A stretch of 64,000 bases of DNA from Chlorops oryzae (taxonomy: Eukaryota > Arthropoda > Insecta > Diptera > Chloropidae), in the NCBI GenBank assembly GCA_020466095.1, contig CM035806.1, positions 99,331,090-99,395,089 on the forward strand, written 5' to 3'. The notes beneath the pieces are model-generated. The model worked only from the letters and a program-made list of their open reading frames with translations. It ran no database searches and was not told the DNA's origin. Positions 11,680-24,128 of the stretch are shown here, piece after piece. Position 1 is the first letter of the stretch; the number at the start of each line of letters is the position of its first letter. The position numbers and the translations under genes are program-made.

Positions 11680-12249
11680 GGCCTTTTACACTAGGCAATT
11701 ATCGCCGGCAATTTTTTTCGTTTGTTGGCGAGACGCAGAGCGGGGTGGTAGATAAAAATTGCTCGTTTCAGAATTGCCCGTACTCGGCAATTCCGTTTTG
11801 CTCTCTTTCGTTTTGTCAAACGTGAAGTTGGCTGCGAGCCGATTTTTGACGTTTGCTTCATTCGCTTTCTACTTTCGAGGTGTTAACAACTGAGATTTTT
11901 CGGGAAATATAAAATTTTAAATTTCAAATGTCGGGGAAGTGGCCGCGCGAATGCATAGAAAAGCTAATTGTGCTAATGCAACAAAATCCTTGCATTTATT
12001 ATATGAAATCGCCGGAATATGCCAGGACGCGTCTTTTTAGTCTTAAAATCAACCCGAAATCAGGGATACATAATTGTGTTATTCTAATTTATTCCAAAAA
12101 TCAACCCTGCATGACCGGGGCAAACGTCAAAAACAGGCAAGAAAATAAAAATTGCTCGGCAATCTTTTTAGACGTGTAAAAGCGAAGGCAACTCCAAAAG
12201 AGAATTTGAAAAAAAATTGCCGGCGATAATTGCCGTAGTCTAACAGGCC
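11680..12249 (+). mobile_element. Harbinger-like deletion derivative with MADF remnant
   Basis: The ends match as inverted repeats of the form GGCCTNTTANACTANGGCAA plus about 15 further bases. Inside, from 11928, a reading frame begins MSGKWPRECIEKLIVLMQQN and continues with NPCIYYMKSPEYARTR. This resembles the start of a MADF (Myb/SANT-like) domain, in which a Leu/Ile-rich helix is followed by Pro and a 'spY' segment. PIF/Harbinger elements encode such a DNA-binding protein beside the transposase. The frame decays after about 40 residues, so this is a remnant. Confidence 0.55.
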
Positions 12250-12490
12250 GCCATCATGCAAAAGAATGTCATGCCTGTTTTTCATACATTTTTTGGTTTT
12301 ACATGGTCATTCTTTTCAATCACGCCACGCATGACTGCAGGTAAACGTGATCATGTAAAGGACGCTTATGACACACCTTGTCTCATGCTAAGTTCGTAAA
12401 CATATATGATCGTGTAAAGGGCCCTAATGAGAAAACCATCGATAGTGATAAAAAGCATCGATAGTCTCAAAAATTTGAAAGCATCGTTAT

Positions 12491-12498
12491 TATCGATA
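12491..12498. promoter_or_regulatory. DRE-type promoter motif TATCGATA upstream of GlcT
   Basis: TATCGATA is the DREF/BEAF-bound element common in Drosophila housekeeping promoters. It lies 122 nt before the ATG, with further ATCGATAG half-matches at about 12438-12465, so this is a likely GlcT promoter region. The ATG at 12621 is directly preceded by ttttacag, so a 5' UTR intron is possible. Confidence 0.5.
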
Positions 12499-12620
12499 GT
12501 GCAATCGATTGTTTTCCAGCTCTACTGAAAGGTGCTTATAAACGAGGATGCACGGACACTCATGTAAGCTTGTTCATAAACACAAATGCAACAAAAAATT
12601 AAAGAAATTCATTTTACAGA

Positions 12621-15600
12621 ATGTCTAAAGACTTGCCGCTTCCTTTGTATGGCTTTGCGATATTCTTTTTGATCTTTTGGGCAGGCAATTGGTTTCTACA
12701 CTTTATGGCTATATTTTATGGAAAATATAAATACAAGTACAAAAAAGCTTGCAAAACTCCGCAAGAGACGCCGCTTTTATCTGTTTCGGTTTTGAAGCCT
12801 TTAATGGGAGTGGATCCAAATCTTGAGCACAACCTTGAGACTTTTTTCACAATGGATTACCCCACCGTAAGATAACTCAAATTTTTAAGTTGATGAATCA
12901 TTTTTTTCAGTTGAATTTCATATTATTAGTACGAGCTTCTATTTTGTGTTGAAAGTTCTGAAGATCCAGCGATAAAGATTGTTGAAAGTCTACTCTCAAA
13001 ATATCCTCAAGTGGATGCAAAATTATTTATTGGTGGCTCAAACGTCGGTGTCAACCCAAAAATAAACAACATGTTTCCTGCCTATGAAGCGGCCAAGTAT
13101 GAGCTGATTTTGATTTCAGATAGTGGCATTAAAAGTGAGTAAAAGAACTTAATAATATAATGATAAGGAATTTAAATTATTTTTGTTATTGTTGTTGTAT
13201 AAAATGAAAAACAGTGCGCAATGACACATTATTAGATATGGTGCAAAATATGACAGATCGATACGCCCTTATTCACCAAATGCCATTCACATGTGATCGA
13301 GAAGGTTTTGCCGCTACTTTCGAAAAGGTAATTTCAAGTTTTATTCCCAATTTTCAAATAAGAGTATCGTTTACCTTAATGTAGAAAGGCCCTAACAACA
13401 AATTTAGAATTTTACAGGAGAGAGAAAAATCTTTATTAAAACCAAAAAAATAAAGAAAATAAATTTCTTTTGATGCAGTTTAAGGGGGTCTTCTCATTGA
13501 AAAAATTCTTATTTGAAAACGCAAAGAATAATTGAAAACTTTTTTTATTTATTGTATTACAAAAGGTTCAAAGTAAATTTAAAAAAATTTTTTGCCTCGA
13601 TACGTGGGCTGTTCAAAAAGTAATGAGACTTCAAAGTTGGTGGTGAAAAAAAAGGTGCCATCACGGCGGCCACGATTCCGGGTCTCCGGAGCGTCCGAAA
13701 TGGAAAAAAAAAAAACGGGGTTATAATCAGTATAGATGTAATTCTCGGGTGAACCTCAAGCTTAATTTTGTGATTTTTTTTGACAAAATGGCGGCCATTC
13801 AAAAAAAAAATTTCAATTTCGGGCTTTTTTTTTGTAGTTTAGTGTAAAAAAAAAAATAGTAAACCATTTTTTAAAATTATGGTCGAGGTTCACCCGAGAA
13901 TGGTGACAATTCTGCGTCGATTCCACTTTGTTTCATGAAAATCGGTTCAGTTGAACTGGAGATATCATGGCCGCCAGTTCGAAAAACGTGGTTTCGAGAT
14001 AAACGCGTTTAAAGTTTGAAGCAACGCAAAAATTACTCGTTTTAGCGCAGATCTTGCTCGACAAAGAAGGCTATATCCTCTAAACTATTTCGAATTTCAA
14101 AAAATCCTTTTAGGGGCATATTCACAACTACCCAAGCTATAAATAAATGCAAAAAAAAAAGTTGTTCAATGAGAAGACCCCCTTAAGTTTAATAATGGAG
14201 CACCTACTCAAACAAAATTGTATTTCTTTTTTTTTATAAAGTTATGTCATATAGGGCTTTTTGAGTGTGAATTTCTTAAAAGTTAGTTTATTTATTATTA
14301 TTGTTAGTTATGGCTTTTTGGATCAAGTGAAAGGTTGCACGTTTATCGCAGAATAATGATGATAACTATAAAAAAAGGTCCCGGTCCCACGGGAGGGATC
14401 GTTTCTCATGAAATTACCCGAAGAATAAATTTAAATAGAAATATATTAAACGGAAAATTCATGCCAACTATGTTGCATAGGGTAGAGTATCATGAAAATG
14501 AGCGCAGTTAGGAGGCATCAATATTTTTAAATGTAAATGTAAATGATCCAATTATTTTTTGTAAACAGAATTTTTTCCCTTTAAGACAAGCAGGAGTGAT
14601 GTCTTCCATACAATGTTTCGATCTTTGAGGAAATAGCTCATACTCGGTATTTATGTCGGTTTTGTAATAGATTAATTGCGATTAGTCATATCAACGGGCG
14701 CGTAACGTATTAACAGCGATGAATTTGAGTGTTTTTGTTATCTCACATTTTTTTCTTTGGTAAGGCTGGGCCGGTTTTTTTTTTTGTGTTAAAAACGCAT
14801 TTAAATTTTACAAATAAATAACATTCACCCGTGTTTTTGAAATTTTCATACGATTTTCCGGGGGTTCATAAGTGCATAACTTTGAGTGGACGTGGAGCAA
14901 TAAGTAGGCGTGGCAGCATATCAATGTACAGCTGTAAGACCAGTTCCAAATTTCAACTCAGTGGATCCAAAATTGTGAAATTTAGCTACCACAATAGAAG
15001 TGAGTTAGGGCTTCATTTTTAAATGATTGTATATCCGTTATTTTTGATCTAAGAACATTATTTTTTTTTATCATGGTGTATTTGAGGGCGGTATATCGAA
15101 ATATGCAAAAAAGTGAATTTTGGAAAAGAATTTAGTTGAGGTCTTTCTACATTAAGGTAACGGTATGCAAATAGATTTTATTTTATTTTCGTTCTTGGGT
15201 TGATGTAAATAAAACTACTTATGTATTTACTTATTTTGTCCAACGTTTCGATCTTTTTTGGGAATCTCTGCAGGATCAGTCCGATTCTAAATATTCTAAA
15301 TTTTTCACTGTGGATTTGAAAAAAAAAAAAAAAAGTAAAGCAGCAATAATCTCGAACGTTTTTAAGCAAGGGTCATCACATTCTTTTCTTTATTGATGCA
15401 TAGAACACTTCCTTTTTGCGCGGATTATAATATTCATATATAAGAGAATAATAATTTAAACTATGCGGAGAAAGCAATTTAGACTTGGGCGTATTTTCAA
15501 GTTTTCCAATCACTTATGTACATGTTTTTTTTTTTTACATTTTATTAAATCATTATTAGCATGTTTCCACATAGTGAATTAACTAAATGAATTAGAGTTA

Positions 15601-18600
15601 TTTCGGACATTTAGAATCGTATAATTACGATTATTATTGAAAATATTGGTTCAGGAGACTAAAAACAAATAATAATGTTGATAAGATTTGATGCAGATGC
15701 TTTACAGACTCTAATCCATATGGTTAAATCACTATGTTAATTCAATGTGGAAACATGCTATATCGCACCCTTGCTACTAAATCGGCACAATTCAAAATTT
15801 CGCATTTTTCGAAAGTCACACGATCTCTCTTGAAACTAAGGAGAAATAATATTTCTAAACTTATATTACTCTCAATCGACTGCTTCATATATCATTATAA
15901 GCGTTAATTTTTTAGGTGTTGGGTTTCTTACCCAAAATGCAATCGAACATAAAAAAAAATGATTAAAAAAATTTGGAACTGTGCCGATTTATTAGCAAAG
16001 GTGCGATATGTTATTTGAACCAAAATAATTTTCAAACGTCAAATTAATATTTTTGCCCAGAAATGTTTGTAAAATAATGAATAGAAAATGTTGTTTTAAT
16101 AATTACTAGGGGGCTTCGCCCCCTGTTCGCTTCGCTCACCAACCCCAACCCTCCCACGATCGCTTCGATATCACCCTCTCTTTCACTTTCACTCTCACTA
16201 TCTCAGCCTCTCACCCTCTCACCCTCACAACCGACCAACCTCCCAACCCCTCTCCCTATCACCATCTCACCCTCTCTCCCTCCCCCTCTCCCACTCACAC
16301 TCCCTCCCCCTCTCCCACTCACCTTCTCTCCCTCTCTCCTTCTCACCCTCTCTCTCTCTCTCACCATCTCACACTCTCATCCGACCACCCTCCCATCCTC
16401 TCTCCCTCACTCTCTCTCTCACACTCTCTCCCATTCACCCCCTCTCCCTCTCACCATCTCACCCACTTTTCATTTTTGAAAAAAGTCAGACGATCGCTTC
16501 GCCATCTCTCTCTCTCTCTCTCTCCCATCCAACCTTCCCACCCTCTCACCATCTCAACATCACTCCTTCCCTCTCACCATATCTCTCCCCCTTTCACCCT
16601 CTCCATCTCTCCTTCTTTCTCTCTCTCTCTTTCTCACCTTCTCTCCCTCTCACGCTCTCATCTTACTCTCACGCTCTCTCCCCCTCTCCCTCTCAACCAC
16701 TCTCCTTCTCACCCTCTCAGACTCTCACCATATCACCCTCCCACCCACTCACCCTCGCTCCCTCTCTACCTCTCTCCCTCTCCCCATCACCCTCTCTCCC
16801 TCTGTCCCAATCACCCACTTTCCATTTTTGAAAAAAGTCAGCCATATTGGATCCGCCACACAAAAATAAAAGTACACGCGAAAAAAAAAACTTTTTTGTA
16901 TAATAGAGAGATAAGGTAACTGACTCAGATTATGCCATGCTAACGGTTTTTGCAAAAATTGGTTAAACCTAGAAAGAGTTTGGATTTTAATCGCTTTTTT
17001 TAACCTTTTCTTTATTCGAAAATGTAAAAAAGGAACTAAAAAGTGTTTAAAACTATTCATTTGAGACATTTTATAAATTGTCCCTTTTTTTTTTGACATA
17101 TTAGGAACCCCATGTCTTAATAATGCCCAATTCTGATTGCTCTCAAAAACGTGCGAATAAATAAAGAAAAAATAAAAATTATTATTTGATTTCATTTTAA
17201 AAGTTTATTTGAGATCAAAAATTAACCCGAATCAGCCCCGCGTTATGAAATGGTCACGCTGTATTAGTTGACAAAAAATAACATCAAATGAAAACGAAAC
17301 AAAAAAATAAAAGCTGTAGACCAACGATCAGACAAATGCTCTCTATAACGGCATTTGCGTAAACGTGCAATATTAATTGTATAATTGTTTTATTATTTCG
17401 TGTGAAAAGCGATCGCAAAATTTTTACCTAAGGGCTGATTCCGGTTAACATAACTAACTCCCAGGGTTCGGACTATACTCCGATCGGAGTAGATCTACTC
17501 CTTTTTTTTTAAATTTTTGAAATCTACTCCGCCACTACCCTATACCTGAAATCTACTCCGATTTTTTCACTTCACCAAACTCAAAATAATTTTGCCTATG
17601 TCACGATTTAGACGTGATGAGAACGAGTTTTTTGTGTTCCCTCGTTCGCAAACAAATTGTCGTTTTCCATACAGATGTCTCTGTATGTAAATCTTTACTG
17701 ATGGAGATAAAAAAATATAAGTAATATGTAAATGTAAGTTATAAATGTTTGCTTCAAATAAATTGTTGACCTTTTTTTTTTTTTTTGTGCGAAAATGAGA
17801 AATTCCAATTTAGTACCCAAAAATTCATTTCTACTCCGATTTTGTCGATCTTCTACTACGAAATGGGATTTCCGTAGTCCGAACACTGCTAACTCCTCTT
17901 CACAGCTCTTCTCTTATAAAATAATATTTTAAAAACTTAACGTTCTATATTAAAATGGAGGTAGTAATAGGCATACTTTTGTTAACTTCCTGCCAATTGC
18001 ATTGAAAGACCTTCTTTCTCATTGTTTTTAACTGCTTGGTATATTAAATTCCATTCGGGGCCTCCAAAAAAAAAATTTTTTTAAAGAAACAGTTCCAAGG
18101 TGAATATTATGGGCCTTTTTATAACGTTTTATTCGGAATACAACAAAGCCAGAGGTTTTTTGCCAACCTTTTTATTTCGAATAAAGTCCGACTTTTGATA
18201 TGGGCATCAAGACTTAAAAAAATTATCAACATCTTTTAGAAACACGTTCTTCTTCTCACGCAAAATTAGATGAAGCACGTTGTTTTCACTTCTTCCTACT
18301 TTGTTGGACGATTACTACTCACCCAGCTAAGCAATCGACGCAATTTTTTTTCCTTTGTGAGCTAAATATAAACGCTTTAGAACATGCAAAAAATCATTGT
18401 GCTAGAAATATGTTTTCTGAAAATCGGGCCTTATTAAGACCATGGTCTTAATTGGCTCGAGTACCTTATATTAAAAATTAAAAACGGGATTTCACTTAAC
18501 ACTTACATACTCATACATATGTATATCACAGCTTACAGAATAAACTAAACGAATTTTGTGTATGTCCTCCTTGTTGTTTATAAATGCTTTGATGAAAACA

Positions 18601-21600
18601 AAGTTTCAGGTTTCAAGTTTCTTCTACTTATTTCACTGTACCATGTGTTCAAACCAAAAAAAAAAAATTTTAAACTAATCTTAAATAGATTTTATATTTA
18701 CTTTATGGATTACACTAGCTTACCGCATTTTTAACTAGTAGATCTAATTTACTTATGGACTTTAGCCTTCTAAACGACAGAAATATTTAAACAAAATTTT
18801 ATACAAGCCTTTTTTCATCTTGATTTTTGGAAAAAAAAAATATTTTAAGGGGGCATTGCAGCTTCAAGCAGAACTCGACAATGCATTATCAATTTTCAAC
18901 AAATTATCCCTCTAATTAAATTAAATTAAATCGTCTTAGGCCCGTTTGCTAATGTTCCGATTAAATTTGTTCGTTCCGAACAACAAAAAGTTCTTATGAA
19001 AATTTTGATATTTTCGGAGGATATCGAAACGAAAAATTTTAACCGGGAAATGAGGCTTAATGTCACATAATAACACTCGTTTACAGCCAGATTGCTTATA
19101 TTGGCTTTATCCCCTCACTTCTAAAGTTTTAACTTCGACATTTATCCATGGATTTTAAAAACTAATATACTGTTTTGTTGGGTAAGGACCCACCTTTAAA
19201 TCAAAAATGTAAAAAAAAAATTGTCTTTTTGGAATCTATTTTTTAGATGCCGATAAATGAAAAAGAAACATGTATTTTTGCTACAAAAATATTTTTTTTT
19301 TAGGTTTATAGGTCTACAGAATCTTAGTTTCCTTACCAATCTAAAAACTATGTAGGAAAGAGTCTTAGAGGCGTTAGTTTTCTTTAGTTTGAGTGGTACT
19401 TTATTTGAATTGGTCGATGCATGGCCGAGTTCTGCTCAAAAAATCTATAATATCTCCGAAAAAAAAACATTTCTTTTTTTAAAAATTAATATAAAATAAA
19501 CGCTTCCATGAAAAAATTTTTTAAATATTATTTTCGTGTTTAGAAGGCCAAAGTATATAGGAAAAGTGCATTGAGATCTCCTGAACACGCGAAAAATTAT
19601 TATTTGTAAACTAGTGTAATCAGTCTGGACTATTAACTGGAAGTAATTTTCTTTCTGAATCGATGAGATTTTAAGTTTTTCTCTTACTAGGAAGAAGTAA
19701 AAAGAAAATAAATTTTCTCAACTTAAGCCCAAAATCCATCATTGCGAGAGCGCGAGACGAGACGCACACAAATTTCAATACATTCAATCATATGGTTCAA
19801 GCTCCAATGTATCGCACTGCGAGACCTCGTAGCGAGAAAATTTTGAAAAATTGAATATTTCTCGTTGCGAGGCATTTTTGACAGGTTAATGATGTAGCTA
19901 TTTTTTTAATACTCGCTATTGGGTACTCGTTTTAACTAATAAAACAAAAAGTGTTCACTGTTCCTGCGAAAAAGAGCTTTTAAAATATTTCGCGAACTTT
20001 GGTTCATTTTGAAAATTTTTGAAAATTTTGAATTAAAATTTAAACTCAAGTGATGACGTATAATTTTTATGAGTACTCGGTGCTCGTTAGATTGGTACTT
20101 GGTACAAATATTGCATTACTAGAAGCGAAATTATGCTATCTTCTGCGTGACGCAAAACTCTCATTGGAGATTGAAATGCGTCACGCAAAACATTTTCGTG
20201 ACGTCGCGCACTCTCGCATCGGGCTCTCGCAATGTTGGATTTTGGGCTTTATCTGACCTTAAAAACCAAAATTTGAAGTGAGAGAAATTAGTCATAGTAC
20301 GAAACAGAATTTTGAATTATTGCTCATTTCAAACTTCGAGTGTAAAATAGTAAACTTCGAACAGGTTTAAAAATTCGGTATATTTCAATTAAGATAATTA
20401 GAAACAATATTGCATTATTTTTCCGGGACAAAGAAAAATCAATCGCGATATCACATTTGCATTTTTTTATTGTCTTTAGATGTATCTTACGACGGTACGA
20501 ATAAATTAAAAGCTGGATATAGGAGTAGAGTTGATTCATTCCGTATTGATGCCTTCTTTTCGAAAACCTTTTTCAAAATTTCTAAACTTTTTATTAACAA
20601 TGAATGGCTTTATTGAATATATTTAAAGACTTACATTCGCTCCTTACCAAATCTACTCAAAATGAATCTCACTTTCAAAAATGTAACTTGAAAACCCAAT
20701 AAAACAAATAAGAAAGCTAAAGTCGGTCAAGCCCGACTGATGTACCCAGCGTCCCAACTTGGTAATCCAATCTCGCAATCTCGCAAATTTCGTGTGTGCA
20801 ACATTTTGATTGGTACGGCCCTTTGAACGAGATCCGACAATTGACGCACGAGCAGACGGACTAAATCGATTCAAGCCTGAATTCCAATTGCGCAGGAGCT
20901 GCGTAGTGAATTCCTGCAAACAATCAACACATGAAAACATTGAACTAGTTCGAATCAATTTCATGCATGCTCACGACGACGCTCGAGTTCGAAAAATTGA
21001 ATATTTCCTGCGCGTGAGCTACATGACAGCTGAGTATAACATTGAAAAAAATGAATATAACAGTGTTGTAGAAACGATTGAGTACTTTTTAAGGTACTTG
21101 GTACTACGGGCATACTTTTTTCTCAATCAATAAATGCATTAAATTATTATTTTCTTGAAAGCTTCGATTGTCTATATAATGATTTCTATAATTTATTTTT
21201 TAAGTAAAGGAATATTACATTCCGTTCATAGAAAAATAAGACGAGTACAAGAGTACTAAAAATGTACTGATGTCAAGTTCAGATCCAAAACCGCAGCAAT
21301 GACATGCTCATGCACACGCATTATTGGAAATTGCATTTTTCCTGCACCTCCTGCAGCAGGAAATTTCCTGCAGCTCCTGCGCAATTGGAATTCAGACTTC
21401 AGTTTTGATCCTGACCAGGAGTCTATAGCTGCGTAGCTTAGATCCGAACAAAACTATTATACCTTTCTTACGCTAGGTATAAAAATATCCCATTTTATAT
21501 GCAAAAAAATTTAATTCTCAAAAATTCAATTAAAAAATTTTTTTATTTAATTTTGTTTTTATTTTCGTTGAGAAACCTCAAGAAAAATTGCGAATATTAC

Positions 21601-22449
21601 GATATATATTGTATGTATACTGTTTTATGGTTCTCCAATTTTAAAGGTATTCTTTGGTACTGTACAGTCACGAATATACCTATCCGCAGACTTACTTGGT
21701 ATTAACTGTCATACAGGAATGTCGAGTTTGTTGCGAAAATCAGTCATTGATGAATTGGGTGGCATAAAAGCGTTCGGATGCTATTTAGCGGAGGATTTCT
21801 TTATCGCCAAAGCTATCACGGACTTGGGCTGGAAAATGAGAATAAGTAACCAGCCTGCTTTGCAAAATAATGGAATTTGCAATATTAGCAGCTTTCAGCA
21901 ACGTTTAATAAGATGGGCGAAACTTCGTGTGGCGATGGTACCCACAACGATTCTTTTGGAGCCCCTTTCCGAATGCATGATACTAGGAGCTTTTGCAGCG
22001 TGGTCATCATCGATTCTACTTAAATGGGATCCATTGGTACATTTGCTATTTCCTATAAAAAAAAAAAAACTATAATTTACTACAGAAAAATTCTATATTT
22101 GCTATTTCTATATATTTTAGGTGTTCTATTTAGTGCACATTCTAACATGGTTTTTATCTGATTGGATGTTATTATCTATGGTGCAGGTTCGTATGTTAAC
22201 TTATTTCCAACATGTTTAATTTGACTTACAAAAAAAAAAAAAATACAATCCTAGAACGGAAGCCTTCCTTTCCATAAATTTGAATTCGTTGTTGGGTGGT
22301 TGTTTCGGGAGTTAAGTGGCCCATATTTGTTTCTACATGCCTTATGGAATCCTGCTATAAGATGGCGAACGCGAACCTTTAAACTTCACTGGGGGGGAGT
22401 TGCGTACGAACTTCATACTCTTAGCACTAAACCCACGCTGACATCATAA
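12621..22449 (+). CDS. GlcT: ceramide glucosyltransferase, complete six-exon gene
   Basis: Exons: 12621-12866, 12930-13134, 13215-13327, 21647-22036, 22121-22186 and 22255-22449. All borders are GT-AG and the joined frame gives 404 residues, close to the usual ~394. The enzyme transfers glucose from UDP-glucose to ceramide at the Golgi/ER membrane, the first step of glycosphingolipid synthesis. An N-terminal membrane span is clear ([18 protein letters not shown]). GT21-family signatures follow in order: [25 protein letters not shown] (first Asp), ILISDSG (second), CYLAEDFF (third Asp) and QQRLIRW ((Q/R)xxRW). The C-terminal span and tail ([30 protein letters not shown]) are intact. Exon 2 ends in phase 1 and its junction makes an ATG codon. 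Intron 3 is 8.3 kb and carries several transposon copies. No frame defect was found. Confidence 0.95.
13490..14186. mobile_element. TTAA-flanked non-autonomous element, copy 1
   Basis: GGGGGTCTTCTCATTGA and its complement TCAATGAGAAGACCCCC close an element of about 0.7 kb flanked by TTAA on both sides. It lies in GlcT intron 3 and lacks a short internal piece near the left end that the other copies have. TTAA duplications are typical of piggyBac and some other superfamilies; the class is not settled here. No transposase frame is present. Confidence 0.85.
14187..15556. other. GlcT intron 3 sequence, nothing recognised
   Basis: Ordinary AT-rich intronic DNA with poly(A) and poly(T) runs; no exon or clear element borders found. 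Confidence 0.4.
15559..15758. mobile_element. 200-bp MITE with TA target duplication
   Basis: GCATGTTTCCACATAGTGAA at the left is mirrored at the right end by TTCAATGTGGAAACATGC. TA flanks both sides (15557-15558, 15759-15760), as for Tc1/mariner MITEs. Lies in GlcT intron 3. Confidence 0.7.
16109..16123. repeat. GC-rich hairpin GGGGGCTTCGCCCCC
   Basis: A perfect 15-nt hairpin stands at the left edge of the pyrimidine tract, in DNA that is otherwise AT-rich. GATCGCTTCG-like words recur inside the tract, suggesting hairpin and tract belong to one repeat. Confidence 0.6.
16128..16815. repeat. CT-rich low-complexity tract
   Basis: About 690 nt of almost pure pyrimidine on the + strand, built from CTCTCCCTCTCACC-like words, with a short non-repetitive break near 16468-16500. 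It is intronic. The Ser/Pro/Leu-rich frame that crosses it reflects composition, not a protein. Confidence 0.9.
17462..17888. mobile_element. hAT-like MITE, TSD CTAACTCC
   Basis: Ends CAGGGTTCGGACTA and TAGTCCGAACACTG are inverted repeats. The 8-bp CTAACTCC is duplicated exactly on both sides (17454-17461, 17889-17896). The interior repeats CTACTCCG words. Lies in GlcT intron 3. Confidence 0.85.
18752..19557. mobile_element. large inverted-repeat element with a nested MITE
   Basis: TGGACTTTAGCCTTCTAAAC at the left and GTTTAGAAGGCCAAAGTA at the right form inverted ends. A second internal pair (AGCAGAACTCGACAATGCAT against GCATGGCCGAGTTCTGCT) extends the arms inward. A fragment of the same family is at about 63136-63180. 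A Harbinger-type MITE sits inside at 18939-19056. Confidence 0.55.
18939..19056. mobile_element. Harbinger-type MITE, TSD TTA
   Basis: Begins GGCCCGTTTGCTAATGTTCC and ends with a diverged complement. It is flanked by TTA at 18936-18938 and 19057-19059. Same family as 37264-37389 and the partial copy at about 47333-47440. Confidence 0.55.
19725..20249. mobile_element. inverted-repeat element, GCGAGAGC ends
   Basis: AAGCCCAAAATCCATCATTG at the left is answered at the right by CAATGTTGGATTTTGGGCTT. The pairing includes the neighbouring GCGAGAGC. The element is about 525 bp, without a credible coding frame, in GlcT intron 3. Confidence 0.65.
20879..21393. repeat. inverted repeat, possible DNA element
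   Basis: The 23-nt segment starting GAATTCCAATTGCGCAGGAG at 20879 recurs as its complement ending at 21393. The outer limits of the element are not clear. Confidence 0.5.
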
Positions 22450-22569
22450 CGAACACATCAATTACAAAAACATCCTAATAACTTAATTTAATTCTAGAAA
22501 AGTTCTTTATATAAAAGGGAATAATGTAAATATTATATGATACACACATATTTAGGTTCAAAGTTTTCC

Positions 22570-22575
22570 AATAAA
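22570..22575 (+). terminator. AATAAA poly(A) signal of GlcT
   Basis: AATAAA lies 121 nt downstream of the GlcT stop codon. Confidence 0.5.
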
Positions 22576-23042
22576 TGTAAATAGTTTTAGTAATGTTGTA
22601 GTTTCTAGTGCAGTTTGATCATATACTTAACTTCATAATGAGATCAAATTATAAGGTAACTATAAATGTTATTATTTCAAAGAAGTTTCCAAAGCATTTT
22701 TCAATTTGTTGTAACGGATTTCGACAGTTTGTCCGCATGGACCCCAACCACAAAAGTATTTCTCCGCTTACATTATTGCTCTTGGGACATTGCCATCTTA
22801 CCATTTGTGAGTTCTTAACCGATTGTAACAATTTTGGTAAGATGATTTCATTTTGGGCACTTATTTTATATATATATCGCACCTCCGCAACAAAGAAGTC
22901 ACAACTCAAAAGTTTTCATTTTTCAGAAAACGCAAAGAACAAAATTCGTCGCAGTGTCAATCAGAGCAAGCTTTTTTTTTGGCTTTTTATAATAAGAAAC
23001 CCGGAATAGAAATTTGTGTGCAGATAGATTTGTTACTTATGA
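22576..23042. other. intergenic sequence, no gene seen
   Basis: Between the GlcT 3' end and the first MITE of the GlcT/unc-13 spacer. Short frames on both strands show no family resemblance. Confidence 0.4.
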
Positions 23043-23283
23043 ATAGAGCTGTCAAAAAGCATGCATTTATAAATTTAAAGCATACTTTATGGGGGAAAAC
23101 TTTTCTTACCAACATTTTGCGAATAAGTCTAGTGAAGTTGAACTTCAAACGGCTTTTCTACCTTCATAAAAATTCTTATTGAAGTTAAAAATCTATTTGA
23201 ATCTTAACTTTATGCGAGTTGAACAAAATTTTTACTCCATAAAGTATGCTTTAAATCTATAAATGCATATTTTTGACAGCTCT
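23043..23283. mobile_element. hAT-like MITE, TSD ACTTATGA
   Basis: The ends AGAGCTGTCAAAAA and TTTTTGACAGCTCT are inverted repeats, with the inner AAAGCATACTTTATGG also mirrored. ACTTATGA is duplicated at 23035-23042 and 23284-23291. The core AAAGCATACTTTATGG is shared with the MITE at 62848-63092. Confidence 0.8.
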
Positions 23284-23569
23284 ACTTATGAAATTGCCTC
23301 GGAATTTGAATATGTAAAAAATGAAAAAAAAAAATTCAAAATTTATTCAAAGAAATTAAAAAAAATGCAAAAAATTCCAAATTATCAAAAAAATCAAACA
23401 AAAATGCAAAAATTCAAAATATTCAAAAAATTCATGTCAAAAATCCAAATTATTCGATTAGTATGCTATAAAATATTGAATTCTCAAATAACAAAAAAAA
23501 AAGCCTATTCAGTAATAAAATATTCATAAAAGCACAGTTAAATGCAAAATAAATTCAAAATATTCATAA

Positions 23570-24128
23570 ATTCAAATAATTCAAAAAATTCAAAATATTC
23601 AAAAACCGAGCTTTATTATGAAAAAGATCCAGAGCAAAACTGAAAATTCCGAATTTTGACTTGTGACTATTTGTTGTAAATTCAAATAATTAAAAAAATT
23701 CAAAAACCGAGCTTACTTATGAAAAAAAGATCCAGAGCAAAACTGAAAATTCAGAAATTTTGACTTGTGACTCTTTTGTTGTAAATTCAAATAAATCAAA
23801 AAAAATTCAAAATATTCAAAATCCGAGCTCTACTTATGAAAAAGATCCAGAGCAAAACAGAAAATTCAGAAATTTTGACTTGTGACTCTTTTGTTGTAAA
23901 TTCAAATAATTCAAAAAAATTCAAAATATTCAAAATCCGAGCTTCTACTATGAAAAAAGATCCAGAGCAAAACAGAAAATTCAGAAATTTTGACTTGTGA
24001 CTCTTTTGTTGTAAATTCAAATAATTAAAAAAAAATTCAAAATATTCAAAATCCGAGCTCTACTTATGAAAACGATCCAGAGCAAAACTGAAAATTCAGA
24101 AATTTTGACTTGTGACTCTTTTGTTGCG
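23570..24128. repeat. tandem repeat, ~110-120 bp unit, about five copies
   Basis: A unit carrying TTCAAATAATTCAAAAA, then CCGAGCT..TATGAAAAAGATCC, then AGAGCAAAACTGAAAATTC and TTTTGACTTGTGACT is repeated head to tail with small changes. A related AT-rich lead-in starts near 23310. Lies in the spacer between GlcT and unc-13. Confidence 0.85.

Noticed and set aside
13557..13802. [21 protein letters not shown] frame seen in several places
   Set aside because: It recurs only because the TTAA element is repeated; the frame is disrupted differently in each copy and resembles no protein.
16476..16919. 147-residue Ser/Pro/Leu-rich frame
   Set aside because: It is a translation of the CT-rich low-complexity tract; frames are open there only because of composition.
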